Positions 1 to 8,504 of a DNA stretch of 64,000 nucleotides are shown here, in pieces (the first letter of the stretch is position 1; the number at the start of each line of letters is the position of its first letter). Source of the DNA: Chryseobacterium gleum (GTDB lineage: Bacteria > Bacteroidota > Bacteroidia > Flavobacteriales_D > Crocinitomicaceae). Under the pieces are notes generated by a model. It had not been told where the DNA came from. It ran no database searches and was given only the letters and a program-made list of their open reading frames with translations. Location: the NCBI GenBank assembly GCA_945888625.1, contig CAMDAH010000003.1:124001-188000 (forward strand). The letters are read 5' to 3'. A program made the translations under genes and the position numbers.

Positions 1-321
1 TGTCATTTTTCTTTTACCAACAGGTTGGACAGCCTCGTACACAAATGGCACATCATTTTCAAAAAATACAATGCCACAATGGGAGTATTTAGAATCTGTT
101 GCAATTTCAATGGCTTGACTTTGTTTAGACTGGGAGGATTGAAAAATTAAATCGCCATCTTGGACTTGAATTTTAATGCTTTTTATTTCGGTTTCTGTCA
201 TTTGTGGTAATTTTCGATTAAAACAAGAGAAAGATACAAGAAAAACTAACCCAATTAGACTAATTACAAAGAAAAATACTTTGTAAAAGGCATGATTTGT
301 ATTGTTAAATTTAAAATTCAT
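1..321 (-). CDS. YiiX/YebB-like papain-fold amidase, partial (3' end outside window)
   Basis: This minus-strand gene starts with ATG at 321 and runs off the left edge, leaving 107 codons. The product has a hydrophobic N-terminal segment (about residues 12-33) ending near a Cys, so it is membrane-anchored or exported; the region before that Cys is not a clean lipobox. Residues 50-54 (QDGDL) followed about 25 residues later by YSHCGIVF match the start of the permuted NlpC/P60-type YiiX family, whose catalytic Cys lies in the first motif or just after it. The rest of the catalytic domain is not visible, so activity cannot be judged. A TATTTTTG box lies 5 nt upstream of the start. It is divergent from fabG. 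Confidence 0.6.
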   Translation of the reverse strand, partial: MNFKFNNTNHAFYKVFFFVISLIGLVFLVSFSCFNRKLPQMTETEIKSIKIQVQDGDLIFQSSQSKQSQAIEIATDSKYSHCGIVFFENDVPFVYEAVQPVGKRKMT

Positions 322-326
322 TTGTC

Positions 327-334
327 CAAAAATA
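327..334 (-). promoter_or_regulatory. -7 promoter element (TATTTTTG) of the YiiX-like gene
   Basis: Reads TATTTTTG on the minus strand, an exact match to the Bacteroidota -7 consensus TAnnTTTG, and ends 5 nt before the ATG. No clear -33 TTG is visible. Confidence 0.5.
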
Positions 335-391
335 AGGAATTTAGTTACCTAAAAAACATTATCAGTATCTTTACCCCGTAAAAATAATGTT

Positions 392-1138
392 ATGAAATTA
401 CTTGAAAATAAAATTATACTAATTACCGGCGCTTCAAGAGGTATCGGTAGAGCAATAGCTCAGGAATGTGCCAATCAAGGAGCCACAGTCATTTTTACCT
501 ATCTTTCTTCCGAAGAAAAGGCAAATGCCTTGGCAGCAGAACTAAGTGCAACAGGTGCAAAAGTCAAGGGTTTTCGTTCGGATGCCTCCAATTTTCAGGA
601 CGCGCAAAAATTAGTAGATGATATAGTAGCTGAATTTGGTACCATTGATGTTTTAGTGAATAATGCGGGAATTACGCGTGACACCTTGCTCATGCGCATG
701 AGTGAGGAGCAGTGGGACGAGGTAATTAATACGAATCTTAAATCGGCTTTTAATTTAACAAGAGCGGTCCAACAACCTATGCTCAGAGCACGAAAAGGAT
801 CAATAATTAATATGTCATCTGTCGTAGGAGTGAAAGGTAATGCTGGTCAGTCCAATTATGCTGCTTCGAAAGCAGGACTTATTGGATTTACAAAATCTAT
901 TGCAGCGGAATTAGGATCAAGAAATATACGTTGTAATGCGATTGCACCAGGTTTTATCGAAACGGAGATGACTGAAGCACTCGACCAAGCAACTGTGGAA
1001 GGTTGGAAAAAAAACATTCCGTTGAAAAGAGGAGGAAGCCCTATTGATGTGGCCAATGCTACCGTATTCCTTGCCTCAGATATGTCTGCTTACATCACTG
1101 GTCAAACAATTCATGTTTGCGGTGGAATGTTAATGTAA
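392..1138 (+). CDS. fabG: 3-oxoacyl-[acyl-carrier-protein] reductase (SDR family)
   Basis: 248 residues, the normal FabG length. It carries the NADP-binding motif TGASRGIG at 12-19, NNAG at 90-93 and the SDR catalytic tetrad Asn115, Ser143, Tyr156, Lys160, spaced as in E. coli FabG. The expected role is NADPH-dependent reduction of 3-oxoacyl-ACP in type II fatty acid synthesis in the cytoplasm. FabG-like SDRs are a large family and some act on other substrates; the even match over the full length makes FabG the best call. hemB follows after 8 nt, so the two are probably co-transcribed. A TATCTTTA box at 366-373 is a plausible -7 element. Confidence 0.88.
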   Translation: MKLLENKIILITGASRGIGRAIAQECANQGATVIFTYLSSEEKANALAAELSATGAKVKGFRSDASNFQDAQKLVDDIVAEFGTIDVLVNNAGITRDTLLMRMSEEQWDEVINTNLKSAFNLTRAVQQPMLRARKGSIINMSSVVGVKGNAGQSNYAASKAGLIGFTKSIAAELGSRNIRCNAIAPGFIETEMTEALDQATVEGWKKNIPLKRGGSPIDVANATVFLASDMSAYITGQTIHVCGGMLM

Positions 1139-1146
1139 AACAACTT

Positions 1147-2118
1147 ATGAACATAAGACCAAGAAGAAATAGAAAGTCGTCTGCCATAAGAAATATGGTG
1201 GAAGAAACGCATTTAGGGGTAGAACATTTAATATATCCTATTTTTTTGAAAGACGGCACCAAAATTAAGGAGGAGATTGCTTCGCTTCCCACTAATTACC
1301 GCTGGTCCTTGGATTTGTTGATTCCTGAAATTGAAGCATGCATGAAATTAGGGATCTATTCCTATGACATTTTTCCAGCTGTTGATGATTCCCTGAAAGA
1401 TAAAATCGCTTCGTACAGTTATGCGGAGGATAATTTTTACCTCCACGCAATTCGCGATTTAAAAGAAAGATTTCCTGAAATTGTTTTAATGAGTGATGTC
1501 GCCATGGACCCTTATTCTTCTGACGGTCATGACGGGTATGTCGAAGATGGAAAAATAATCAATGATGTTAGTTTACCAATTTTAGCAAGAATGGCAGTGG
1601 CCCAGGCACAAGCTGGCGTTGATATTATTGGTCCGTCGGATATGATGGATGGTCGAATCGCATACATAAGAGAGGCACTAGATGCGGCTGGCTTCTCTGA
1701 AACGAGTATAATGTCCTACACGGTAAAGTATGCAAGTGCTTTTTACGGTCCATTTAGGGACGCACTCAATTCTGCCCCGAAGTCAGGAGATAAAAAAACG
1801 TATCAAATGAATCCTGCAAATAAACGGGAAGCTTTGCTAGAGGGGCAGTTAGATATGGATGAAGGGGCCGACATGCTTATGGTAAAACCTGCACTTAGTT
1901 ATTTGGATGTAATTCATGTTATGAAGGAAAATTTTCCACTGCCTATTACCGCCTACAACGTAAGTGGTGAGTGTGCTATGGTGATGGCCGCAGCGCAAAG
2001 AGGTTGGTTAAATTACGACCTTGCAATGGCTGAGATTTTAATAAGTATTCGCAGGGCCGGTGCCGATGGAATTTTAACGTATTTCGCAAAGGATTTTGCT
2101 AAATTTAATGGTAAGTAA
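1147..2118 (+). CDS. hemB: Delta-aminolevulinic acid dehydratase (porphobilinogen synthase)
   Basis: Condenses two 5-aminolevulinate molecules to porphobilinogen in tetrapyrrole synthesis. ATG at 1147 is chosen rather than the in-frame ATG at 1117 inside fabG, because it gives the usual 323 residues and the typical MNIRPRR start. The two active-site lysines are Lys194 (YTVKYASAFYGPF) and Lys247 (MVKPALSYLD), the latter expected to form the Schiff base. The metal-site segment at 117-130 reads SDVAMDPYSSDGHDG with no cysteines, so this is the Asp-rich magnesium-type enzyme rather than the three-Cys zinc type. It lies between fabG and hutH in one operon. Confidence 0.93.
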   Translation: MNIRPRRNRKSSAIRNMVEETHLGVEHLIYPIFLKDGTKIKEEIASLPTNYRWSLDLLIPEIEACMKLGIYSYDIFPAVDDSLKDKIASYSYAEDNFYLHAIRDLKERFPEIVLMSDVAMDPYSSDGHDGYVEDGKIINDVSLPILARMAVAQAQAGVDIIGPSDMMDGRIAYIREALDAAGFSETSIMSYTVKYASAFYGPFRDALNSAPKSGDKKTYQMNPANKREALLEGQLDMDEGADMLMVKPALSYLDVIHVMKENFPLPITAYNVSGECAMVMAAAQRGWLNYDLAMAEILISIRRAGADGILTYFAKDFAKFNGK

Positions 2119-2128
2119 CGATATAAGT

Positions 2129-3619
2129 ATGAATTCTTATTATATTGAAAAACAATGGATAAGCCTTAATTTATTTGAAGAAATAATTGCTTCTAACCAA
2201 CTCGTTTTTTTATCGGATGAAGTAAGAAATGATGTTGTGGTATGTCGCGACTACCTCGATAGGAAATTAAGTAACTCGGAACAGCTTTATTACGGGATAA
2301 ATACTGGTTTTGGTTCCCTTTGTGATACTAAGATTCAAAAAGAGGATCTGACCTCACTTCAAAGAAACTTGCTTGTCTCACACGCTTGCGGCATGGGTGA
2401 GGAAGTGCCGAATGAGTTAGTTCGGCGAATGATTTTATTGAAGATTATTGGATTAGCGCAAGCTTATTCGGGAATCAGAATAGAAACAATTGAATTATTA
2501 TTGTTTTTTTACAATGAAGGCATTTGTCCAATTATTTACCAACAAGGAAGTTTAGGTGCTTCAGGGGATTTAGCACCTTTGGCGCATTTGGCCTTACCAT
2601 TAATTGGTGAAGGGGAGGTGAACTACAATAACCAGCGATTTTCGGGGAAAACGATATTGGAAAAGTTTGGCAAAAAACCAATTATTTTGCAAGAAAAAGA
2701 GGGACTTGCTTTATTAAATGGTACACAGTTCATGGCTGCATATGCCAGCTATGCGATAAATAAGGGGCGTGATCTTTGGAATAAATGGAATCATATTTCA
2801 GCTCTTTCTATCGATGCATTTGATGCTAAAACAGCTCCTTTTGGTGAACAAGTGAACGCACTTCGCCACCAAGTTGGACAGATTGAAACAGCTAAGATGC
2901 TTCGCGAATTATTGGATAAGAGTCAGCTTTCAAATCAAGAAAAGCAACAAGTGCAAGACCCTTATTCATTTCGTTGTATTCCTCAAGTCCATGGCGCTGC
3001 AAAAGATACAATTGATTACTGCGCTCAAATTGTGGAGCGTGAAATCAATGCGGTAACAGATAATCCTATTATTCTTCATGAAACAGACGAAATTGTTAGT
3101 GCAGGAAATTTTCATGGTCAGCCATTGGCCTTGTCTCTTGATTTTTTGGCGATTGCTCTAGCAGAACTAGGCAGTATTTCGGAGCGAAGAACGTATAAAT
3201 TAATTGGAGGAAGTAGGGGCTTACCCACTTTTCTTACTGCTAATCCGGGTCTAAATTCAGGATTAATGATAGTGCATTATTCTTGTGCATCAATTGTTAG
3301 TCAAAACAAACAATTATGTACGCCAGCCTCCATAGACACGATTGATTCGAGTCAGGGACAAGAGGACCACGTAAGTATGGGAGCTAATGCAGCAACTAAA
3401 TTGGCCCGAGTAATTGATAATTGTTATTCTATTTTGGGTATCGAATTGCTTAACGCTGCGCAAGCCATGGAATTTAGACGTCCTTTAAAAACAGCTGAAA
3501 AATTAGAGGAGCTGTTAGCCGATTTTCGTTTAGATGTAAACATGTTGGTAGACGATCGCATGAATTACTTGGATATGCAATCTGCACGAAACTTTGTGCT
3601 TAATAAAATGAAAATATGA
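2129..3619 (+). CDS. hutH: Histidine ammonia-lyase (MIO-type aromatic amino acid lyase)
   Basis: Deaminates L-histidine to urocanate. The Ala-Ser-Gly triad that cyclises into the MIO cofactor is at 144-146 (GASGDLAPLAHL), and the YYGINTGFG loop with the catalytic Tyr is at 54-62. The substrate-selecting pair is Ser84-His85 (VSHACG), as in histidine lyases; phenylalanine lyases have Phe-Leu and tyrosine lyases His-Leu here. Length from this start is 496. Three starts are possible: TTG 2096 and ATG 2108 overlap hemB, and ATG 2129 lies 10 nt after its stop; I prefer 2129, weakly. No hutU, hutI or hutG is nearby, which is unusual for a catabolic hut gene. Confidence 0.88.
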   Translation: MNSYYIEKQWISLNLFEEIIASNQLVFLSDEVRNDVVVCRDYLDRKLSNSEQLYYGINTGFGSLCDTKIQKEDLTSLQRNLLVSHACGMGEEVPNELVRRMILLKIIGLAQAYSGIRIETIELLLFFYNEGICPIIYQQGSLGASGDLAPLAHLALPLIGEGEVNYNNQRFSGKTILEKFGKKPIILQEKEGLALLNGTQFMAAYASYAINKGRDLWNKWNHISALSIDAFDAKTAPFGEQVNALRHQVGQIETAKMLRELLDKSQLSNQEKQQVQDPYSFRCIPQVHGAAKDTIDYCAQIVEREINAVTDNPIILHETDEIVSAGNFHGQPLALSLDFLAIALAELGSISERRTYKLIGGSRGLPTFLTANPGLNSGLMIVHYSCASIVSQNKQLCTPASIDTIDSSQGQEDHVSMGANAATKLARVIDNCYSILGIELLNAAQAMEFRRPLKTAEKLEELLADFRLDVNMLVDDRMNYLDMQSARNFVLNKMKI

Positions 3620-4143
3620 AAGAGACCGATTACAATTACATCACAGAACAAGGCGAACCAATTGAAAAAATGCCAAGATTTCTTTTGGTGCTTTTAATTC
3701 TAACATTTATAAACACGGGACTAGCGCTACTTGGTGGTATTTTTTCGCTTTTAGTGGGAAAGCCTTCTGAAAAGGAAATAATTGAATCCAAAGTGGATAT
3801 GGCAAAATCAATTGTCGAATTAAAAAAAATAAAATTGGATTATTTTGTCGACTTATTGGAGAAAATTGAGGGTTTAACGGACGCCATGTACGCCAATTTT
3901 ACCCTTTACAATCTTTTAGCAATTTTAATTGCCTCCATTGGCGCGACTAGTGCAGTATTGATGTACAAAAGAATGAAATTGGGTTTTCATGCCTACGTTA
4001 TTTATTCTTTTTGTGCTATAATTCAAGTGTATGCTTTTGTTTCACCTGAAAATGTTCCCTCACCTCTAATTATTGGGAATTTAATTATCGCGGGATTGTT
4101 CGTATTTATGTATTATCGAAACATGAGTTGGCTAACCAAATAA
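3616..4143 (+). CDS. Four-helix membrane protein of unknown function
   Basis: 175 residues with hydrophobic segments near 20-47, 93-116, 121-142 and 148-167, and a Lys/Glu-rich, probably coiled, stretch (50-90) between helices 1 and 2. No enzymatic motif is seen and I do not recognise a named family. The ATG overlaps the hutH stop in an ATGA arrangement, so translation is probably coupled to the fabG-hemB-hutH operon. The gene ends 1 nt before the convergent FAD oxidase stop. Confidence 0.75.
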   Translation: MKETDYNYITEQGEPIEKMPRFLLVLLILTFINTGLALLGGIFSLLVGKPSEKEIIESKVDMAKSIVELKKIKLDYFVDLLEKIEGLTDAMYANFTLYNLLAILIASIGATSAVLMYKRMKLGFHAYVIYSFCAIIQVYAFVSPENVPSPLIIGNLIIAGLFVFMYYRNMSWLTK

Positions 4144-4144
4144 A

Positions 4145-5530
4145 TTAGAATATTTTACCCGGATTTAATATTGAATTAGGATCAAATACTTTCTTAATTG
4201 AACGCATAATTGAAAGGCTAACCTCCGAAAAAGCGATATTCATGTAAGGCTTTTGTACCAGTCCAATACCATGTTCGCCAGAAATTGTACCGCCTAATCT
4301 AACTACTTCTGTAAATAATTCTCGTATGGCAATAGCTAATTCATTATCCCAAAATTCATCACTTAGGTTTCCCTTAATTATGTTCACGTGTAAGTTCCCA
4401 TCACCTGCATGGCCGTAGCAAACCGACTGGAAACCGTATTTCTTTCCTATGCGTTTGATATGGTAAAGTAACTCGGGTAGTTGAAAGCGTGGCACAACTG
4501 TATCCTCTTCCTTGTAAATGGATTGAGCTTTAACTGCTTCACCAGCCTTTCGTCTTAAGGTCCAAAGTGTTTGTTTTTGCGCATCTGATTCAGCGAATAA
4601 TATTTCATCGTGCTCAAAACGCTCCAATACATGCATTATCTTTTCGCAATCAATCATCAATAAATCAGGATCAAATCCATCAACTTCAATCAGTAGGTGG
4701 GCAGCATGATTGTCGGCGACGGGTAAACTTGTTTCGCCAATAAATTTTTTAGTCCATACTAGCGCATCTCGCTCCATAAATTCAAGTCCACTTGGTATAA
4801 TTCCTGCCATAAAAATGGCACTTACCGCTTTGCATGCTTGTTCAGCATTATAAAAAGGAACGAGCATTAATAAGTCATGTGTTGGATGTGGAATCAGTTT
4901 CAATACAATTTTCGTCACTACAGCGAGGGTTCCTTCTGAACCAACAATTAATTGAGTAAGGTTGTAGCCAGTGGCATTTTTGAGCACATTGGCCCCCGTC
5001 CAAATAATTTCTCCAGTTGGAAGTACTACTTCTAAATTAAGTACATATTCGTTCGTTACGCCGTATTTTACCGCTTTAGGTCCACCGGAATTTTCAGCAA
5101 CATTTCCACCGATCGAGCAGGAGCCTTTACTGGCAGGGTCTGGGGGATAAAACAAGCCTTTTTCCTTCACGGCATCTTGCAGAACCTGCGTAATCACGCC
5201 AGGCTCGGTAATTACTTGGTGATTTTCCTCGTCAATGTGTAAAATTTTATTGAATTTTTCCATCGAAAGCAACACGCCACCGAAAATAGGTAGTGCACCG
5301 CCGCTAAGACCTGTTCTAGCACCAGCAGGTGTTACAGGAATTTTATTCAAATTACAATAGGCGAGAATTGTGCTTATTTGCTTTGGGTCGGAAGGTTTTA
5401 AAATAATATGAGGTGGGTACGATAAGTCCTCCGTCTCGTCGTGACCATAATGTAATAAATCATCTGCTAATACTGAAAAATTATCGCCAACAATGGATTT
5501 AAAATATGCAATGTCTTCAGTTCTAAGCAT
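4145..5530 (-). CDS. FAD-linked oxidase, GlcD / D-lactate dehydrogenase type
   Basis: 461 residues with the PCMH FAD-binding domain (about 40-215: PAGARTGLSGGALP at 68-81, GGNVAENSGGPKAVKYG at 141-157) and a C-terminal FAD-oxidase domain with the GHAGDGNLHVN and GGTISGEHGIG motifs. The family oxidises 2-hydroxyacids such as glycolate or D-lactate to 2-oxoacids and passes electrons to the respiratory chain. No glcE or glcF partner is adjacent, so it is more likely a stand-alone D-2-hydroxyacid dehydrogenase; the substrate cannot be read from the sequence. It is divergent from the thiolase, with a 9-bp inverted repeat between them. Confidence 0.85.
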   Translation of the reverse strand: MLRTEDIAYFKSIVGDNFSVLADDLLHYGHDETEDLSYPPHIILKPSDPKQISTILAYCNLNKIPVTPAGARTGLSGGALPIFGGVLLSMEKFNKILHIDEENHQVITEPGVITQVLQDAVKEKGLFYPPDPASKGSCSIGGNVAENSGGPKAVKYGVTNEYVLNLEVVLPTGEIIWTGANVLKNATGYNLTQLIVGSEGTLAVVTKIVLKLIPHPTHDLLMLVPFYNAEQACKAVSAIFMAGIIPSGLEFMERDALVWTKKFIGETSLPVADNHAAHLLIEVDGFDPDLLMIDCEKIMHVLERFEHDEILFAESDAQKQTLWTLRRKAGEAVKAQSIYKEEDTVVPRFQLPELLYHIKRIGKKYGFQSVCYGHAGDGNLHVNIIKGNLSDEFWDNELAIAIRELFTEVVRLGGTISGEHGIGLVQKPYMNIAFSEVSLSIMRSIKKVFDPNSILNPGKIF

Positions 5531-5572
5531 CTTGTAGGAGCAGGTTTATTTATAAAATTAAACATAATACCC

Positions 5573-5600
5573 GAATTGAACTTAAATGTAGGTTCAATTC
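5573..5600. promoter_or_regulatory. Perfect 9-bp inverted repeat in a divergent promoter region (possible operator)
   Basis: GAATTGAAC (5573-5581) and GTTCAATTC (5592-5600) are perfect inverted copies with a 10-nt spacer, centred in the 173-bp gap between the divergent FAD oxidase and thiolase genes. The geometry (19 bp centre to centre, nearly two helical turns) suits a dimeric repressor. No T-run follows, so a terminator is unlikely. Confidence 0.4.
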
Positions 5601-5691
5601 ATTTTAATTGAATAACACCTGTTTAGGGTGGAGTTGTTTTTTTGAATTTATTATGGTTCATAAAAAGAAAAAAAATCTTAATTTTATTACG

Positions 5692-5699
5692 TAAATTTA
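5692..5699 (+). promoter_or_regulatory. Possible -7 element (TAAATTTA) of the thiolase gene
   Basis: TAAATTTA differs from TAnnTTTG only at the last base and ends 4 nt before the ATG at 5704. In this AT-rich gap a chance match is possible. Confidence 0.3.
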
Positions 5700-5703
5700 G
5701 AAC

Positions 5704-6912
5704 ATGTCAAAAGAAGTTTTCATTGTGGATGGTATTAGAACACCAATTGGTTCCTTAGCTGGAGCTTTGCGTAATGTACGGGCTGATGATATGGGCGCAC
5801 ACGTGCTAAAATCACTCATGGAGAGGAATGCTAAGCTTGATCCATCAATGGTAGAAGATGTTATATTTGGCTGTGCCAATCAAGCAGGAGAAGATAATCG
5901 AAATGTGGCAAGAATGTCTTTGCTGCTAGCTGGTTTACCGCTAACAATTGGTGGAGAAACGGTGAATCGTTTATGCGCCTCTGGAATGGCAGCAACAATT
6001 AATGCTTCAAGAGCAATAAAAGATGGAGCAGGGGAAATATACATCGCTGGTGGTGTTGAACAAATGACACGCGCTCCATGGATAATGTCTAAGTCGGCGA
6101 ATGCTTTTGGTCGTGATATGCAATTAGCCGATTCCACTTTTGGGTGGCGATTTATAAATCCACAAATGGAAACGCTGTATGGTGTAGATAGCATGGGAAT
6201 GACAGCAGAAAATTTAGCCCTTAAATATGTTATCTCACGTGAAAATCAAGATCAATTCGCGTTATGGTCGCAACAGAAGTTTGCAGCTGCTAGAGAAAAT
6301 GGGTTTTTCAACGATGAAATTGTTCCGGTAATCATCCCACAAAAAAAAGGACCTGCCATTGTTGTTGATCAGGATGAATTTCCTAGGCCATCAACTACTT
6401 TTGAAACATTAGCTGGATTGCGTCCTGCCTTTACGAAAACAGGAACTGTTACCGCAGGAAATTCCTCTGGATTAAATGACGGAGCCGCAGCCTTGTTATT
6501 GGCGTCCTCGGATGCATGCATAAATCAAGGACTTACACCACTCGCACGAATTGTCGCTGCATCAGTGGCAGGCGTAGAGCCTTCCATAATGGGAATTGGC
6601 CCCGTAAAAGCTACACAAAAAGTACTCGAAAGAGCAGGACTTTCTTTGGATCAAATGGATCTAATTGAAATTAATGAAGCCTTTTCAGCTCAAGTGCTAG
6701 CTTGTTTAAAAGAATTAAACATTGCTGCCGACGATCAACGTGTTAATCCAACCGGTGGTGCTATTGCATTAGGACATCCATTAGGCATGTCGGGTGCAAG
6801 AATACTATTAAGTGCGGCAAGGCAATTGAAAATTACAAAAAAACGCTATGCTTTAGTTACCATGTGTATTGGAGTAGGGCAAGGGTACGCTGTTATTTTA
6901 GAACGCGCATGA
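5704..6912 (+). CDS. Acetyl-CoA acyltransferase (PcaF/PaaJ-like thiolase)
   Basis: 402 residues with a complete thiolase triad: nucleophile Cys91 (NRLCASGM), His358 (ALGHPLG) and Cys388 (MCIGVGQG). The N-terminal segment [16 protein letters not shown] (56-71) is typical of 3-oxoadipyl-CoA thiolases (PcaF, PaaJ), which cleave 3-oxoadipyl-CoA to succinyl-CoA and acetyl-CoA. No other pca or paa catabolic gene is adjacent, so a general beta-oxidation role is equally possible. It is divergent from the FAD oxidase. The downstream lipoprotein start overlaps the stop in an ATGA arrangement. Confidence 0.87.
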   Translation: MSKEVFIVDGIRTPIGSLAGALRNVRADDMGAHVLKSLMERNAKLDPSMVEDVIFGCANQAGEDNRNVARMSLLLAGLPLTIGGETVNRLCASGMAATINASRAIKDGAGEIYIAGGVEQMTRAPWIMSKSANAFGRDMQLADSTFGWRFINPQMETLYGVDSMGMTAENLALKYVISRENQDQFALWSQQKFAAARENGFFNDEIVPVIIPQKKGPAIVVDQDEFPRPSTTFETLAGLRPAFTKTGTVTAGNSSGLNDGAAALLLASSDACINQGLTPLARIVAASVAGVEPSIMGIGPVKATQKVLERAGLSLDQMDLIEINEAFSAQVLACLKELNIAADDQRVNPTGGAIALGHPLGMSGARILLSAARQLKITKKRYALVTMCIGVGQGYAVILERA

Positions 6913-8504
6913 AAAACAAGTACGTACATATCTCATTTTTGAGTTTGCTATTAGTAGCATTTACTGCTTGTCGAAAAGAAAATACATCCTGGAAAAATGA
7001 TTGGATAGCTCCAATAATTAATGATACACTAAGTTTAGGAAATTTTTACAACGATTCTACACTTATCGCTGGAACAAATGGCACAATAGACCTTGATTTT
7101 TCGCGCACCATTTTGGATTTAGGTATTTCAGATATTGTTAAGATTCCTGACACTTCGATCGTTCAACTATTTAATCCTGCCTTTGGAATAACCATTCCTC
7201 CAGGTTTCGATATTTTCAACAACATAGAGCAACATACCCTAATCATGCCAGGTATTGAGCTAAAAAAAATTCGGGTATTTTCTGGGAAAATAATGTTAAA
7301 AGTTTACAATCCTTTAAATACCATAGCTTTGTATAAGGTGATTCTGCCAGGCGTGGTGAAAAATGGAGTGGTCTTCGAACAATCGTATTCTGTTCCTGCG
7401 GGAAGTCAAGTTAATCCAGGGACATCAACCGCTATTCTTGACGTAAGTGGGTATGAAATGGATTTAAGGGGAATTAATGGAACGAATTATAACATTATTC
7501 AATCGCAACTTACCGTAAAGACAGATCCTTTAGGTCCTTCGGTTGCTTTGATCACCAGCAATGAATTTAAAGTGGAAGCAAGTATTCAAAACTTAAAGGT
7601 TGACTACGCATTAGGGTATTTTGGAAATCAGATTGTTTCAGATACCAGCTCGCTAACAGTTCCGTACTTGGATAATATCACAGCCGGCTTACTTGATTTG
7701 CCATCCGTTAATTTACAAGTGGAGATTGAAAATGGCATGAAGGTTCCAATTAAAGGGATAATTAGTCTTATTGAAAATACAAATGCCAATAATCAAACTG
7801 TTTCGCTTACAGCAAGTTCCTTGGGTCAGCCGATCTTAATTTCTCCTGCTATTGGAAGTTGGAATACACTGCAGCCAAGTACCAACGAGATTTCGTTTAA
7901 TGCCACGAATAGTAATGTGGAACAAGTGCTCGAGAATCTTGGCAGTGCATATAATTTTGGATACAGTATTCAATTGAATCCGCTTGGAAATGTAAATGGA
8001 GGTTGGGACGAAGTGTTTTCCACTTCAAGAATAAAAGTAAAACTAAAAGCACAAATGCCCTTGCAAATGATGGCAGATGGTTTAACACTTCAAGATACCT
8101 TTGATGTTAATTTAAAACAAACATCTCCTAATATTACCGTTGTCTCTGGAAAGTTGATTCTTGAAGCGATGAATGCTTTTCCAATGCAATGCGAAGTGAA
8201 ATTGTCTTTTTTAACCGATCAAGGATTTACCATAGAAGAGGTGTTTGGAACAGCTTTAATTCAATCCGCTAACTATGGCACGATTGATCCAGTTGATGGC
8301 TTGAAAAAGAAATTATCTTTACTTGAATTTGTTTTTCCTGAATCGTTAATAAATTCCATTGACCTAATTAAAAAATTAAAAGTGGAAGTTCAATTAAATA
8401 CCCCTAATCCAATTAATGGTGTAAATCAAACCGTCGCCATTCCATATGGGGCTTTTATTGGGGTGAAGATTAAAACAGCTTTTCAAACTAAAGTAAGTTA
8501 TTAA
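6909..8504 (+). CDS. Large conserved lipoprotein, function unknown
   Basis: 531 residues from the ATG at 6909, which overlaps the thiolase stop (ATGA). An in-frame start at 6864 lies inside the thiolase and is rejected, because the signal peptide begins at [10 protein letters not shown]. The lipobox is VAFTAC with Cys21. The mature protein is rich in Asn, Ser, Thr, Val and Ile, alternates like beta-sandwich modules, and has no enzymatic motif. The DUF5723 gene follows with a 1-nt overlap (TAATG), suggesting a lipoprotein and outer-membrane-protein pair. Location is probably the periplasmic or outer face of the outer membrane. Confidence 0.8.
   Translation: MKNKYVHISFLSLLLVAFTACRKENTSWKNDWIAPIINDTLSLGNFYNDSTLIAGTNGTIDLDFSRTILDLGISDIVKIPDTSIVQLFNPAFGITIPPGFDIFNNIEQHTLIMPGIELKKIRVFSGKIMLKVYNPLNTIALYKVILPGVVKNGVVFEQSYSVPAGSQVNPGTSTAILDVSGYEMDLRGINGTNYNIIQSQLTVKTDPLGPSVALITSNEFKVEASIQNLKVDYALGYFGNQIVSDTSSLTVPYLDNITAGLLDLPSVNLQVEIENGMKVPIKGIISLIENTNANNQTVSLTASSLGQPILISPAIGSWNTLQPSTNEISFNATNSNVEQVLENLGSAYNFGYSIQLNPLGNVNGGWDEVFSTSRIKVKLKAQMPLQMMADGLTLQDTFDVNLKQTSPNITVVSGKLILEAMNAFPMQCEVKLSFLTDQGFTIEEVFGTALIQSANYGTIDPVDGLKKKLSLLEFVFPESLINSIDLIKKLKVEVQLNTPNPINGVNQTVAIPYGAFIGVKIKTAFQTKVSY

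Noticed and set aside
1117..1146. Longer hemB start inside fabG.
   Set aside because: It overlaps fabG, adds ten residues not typical of HemB, and the ATG at 1147 gives the usual N-terminus.
5704..6912. Idea that the thiolase and the PaaY-like gene mark a phenylacetate operon.
   Set aside because: They are 56 kb apart and no paaABCDE, paaK, paaG or paaZ gene is present in the window.
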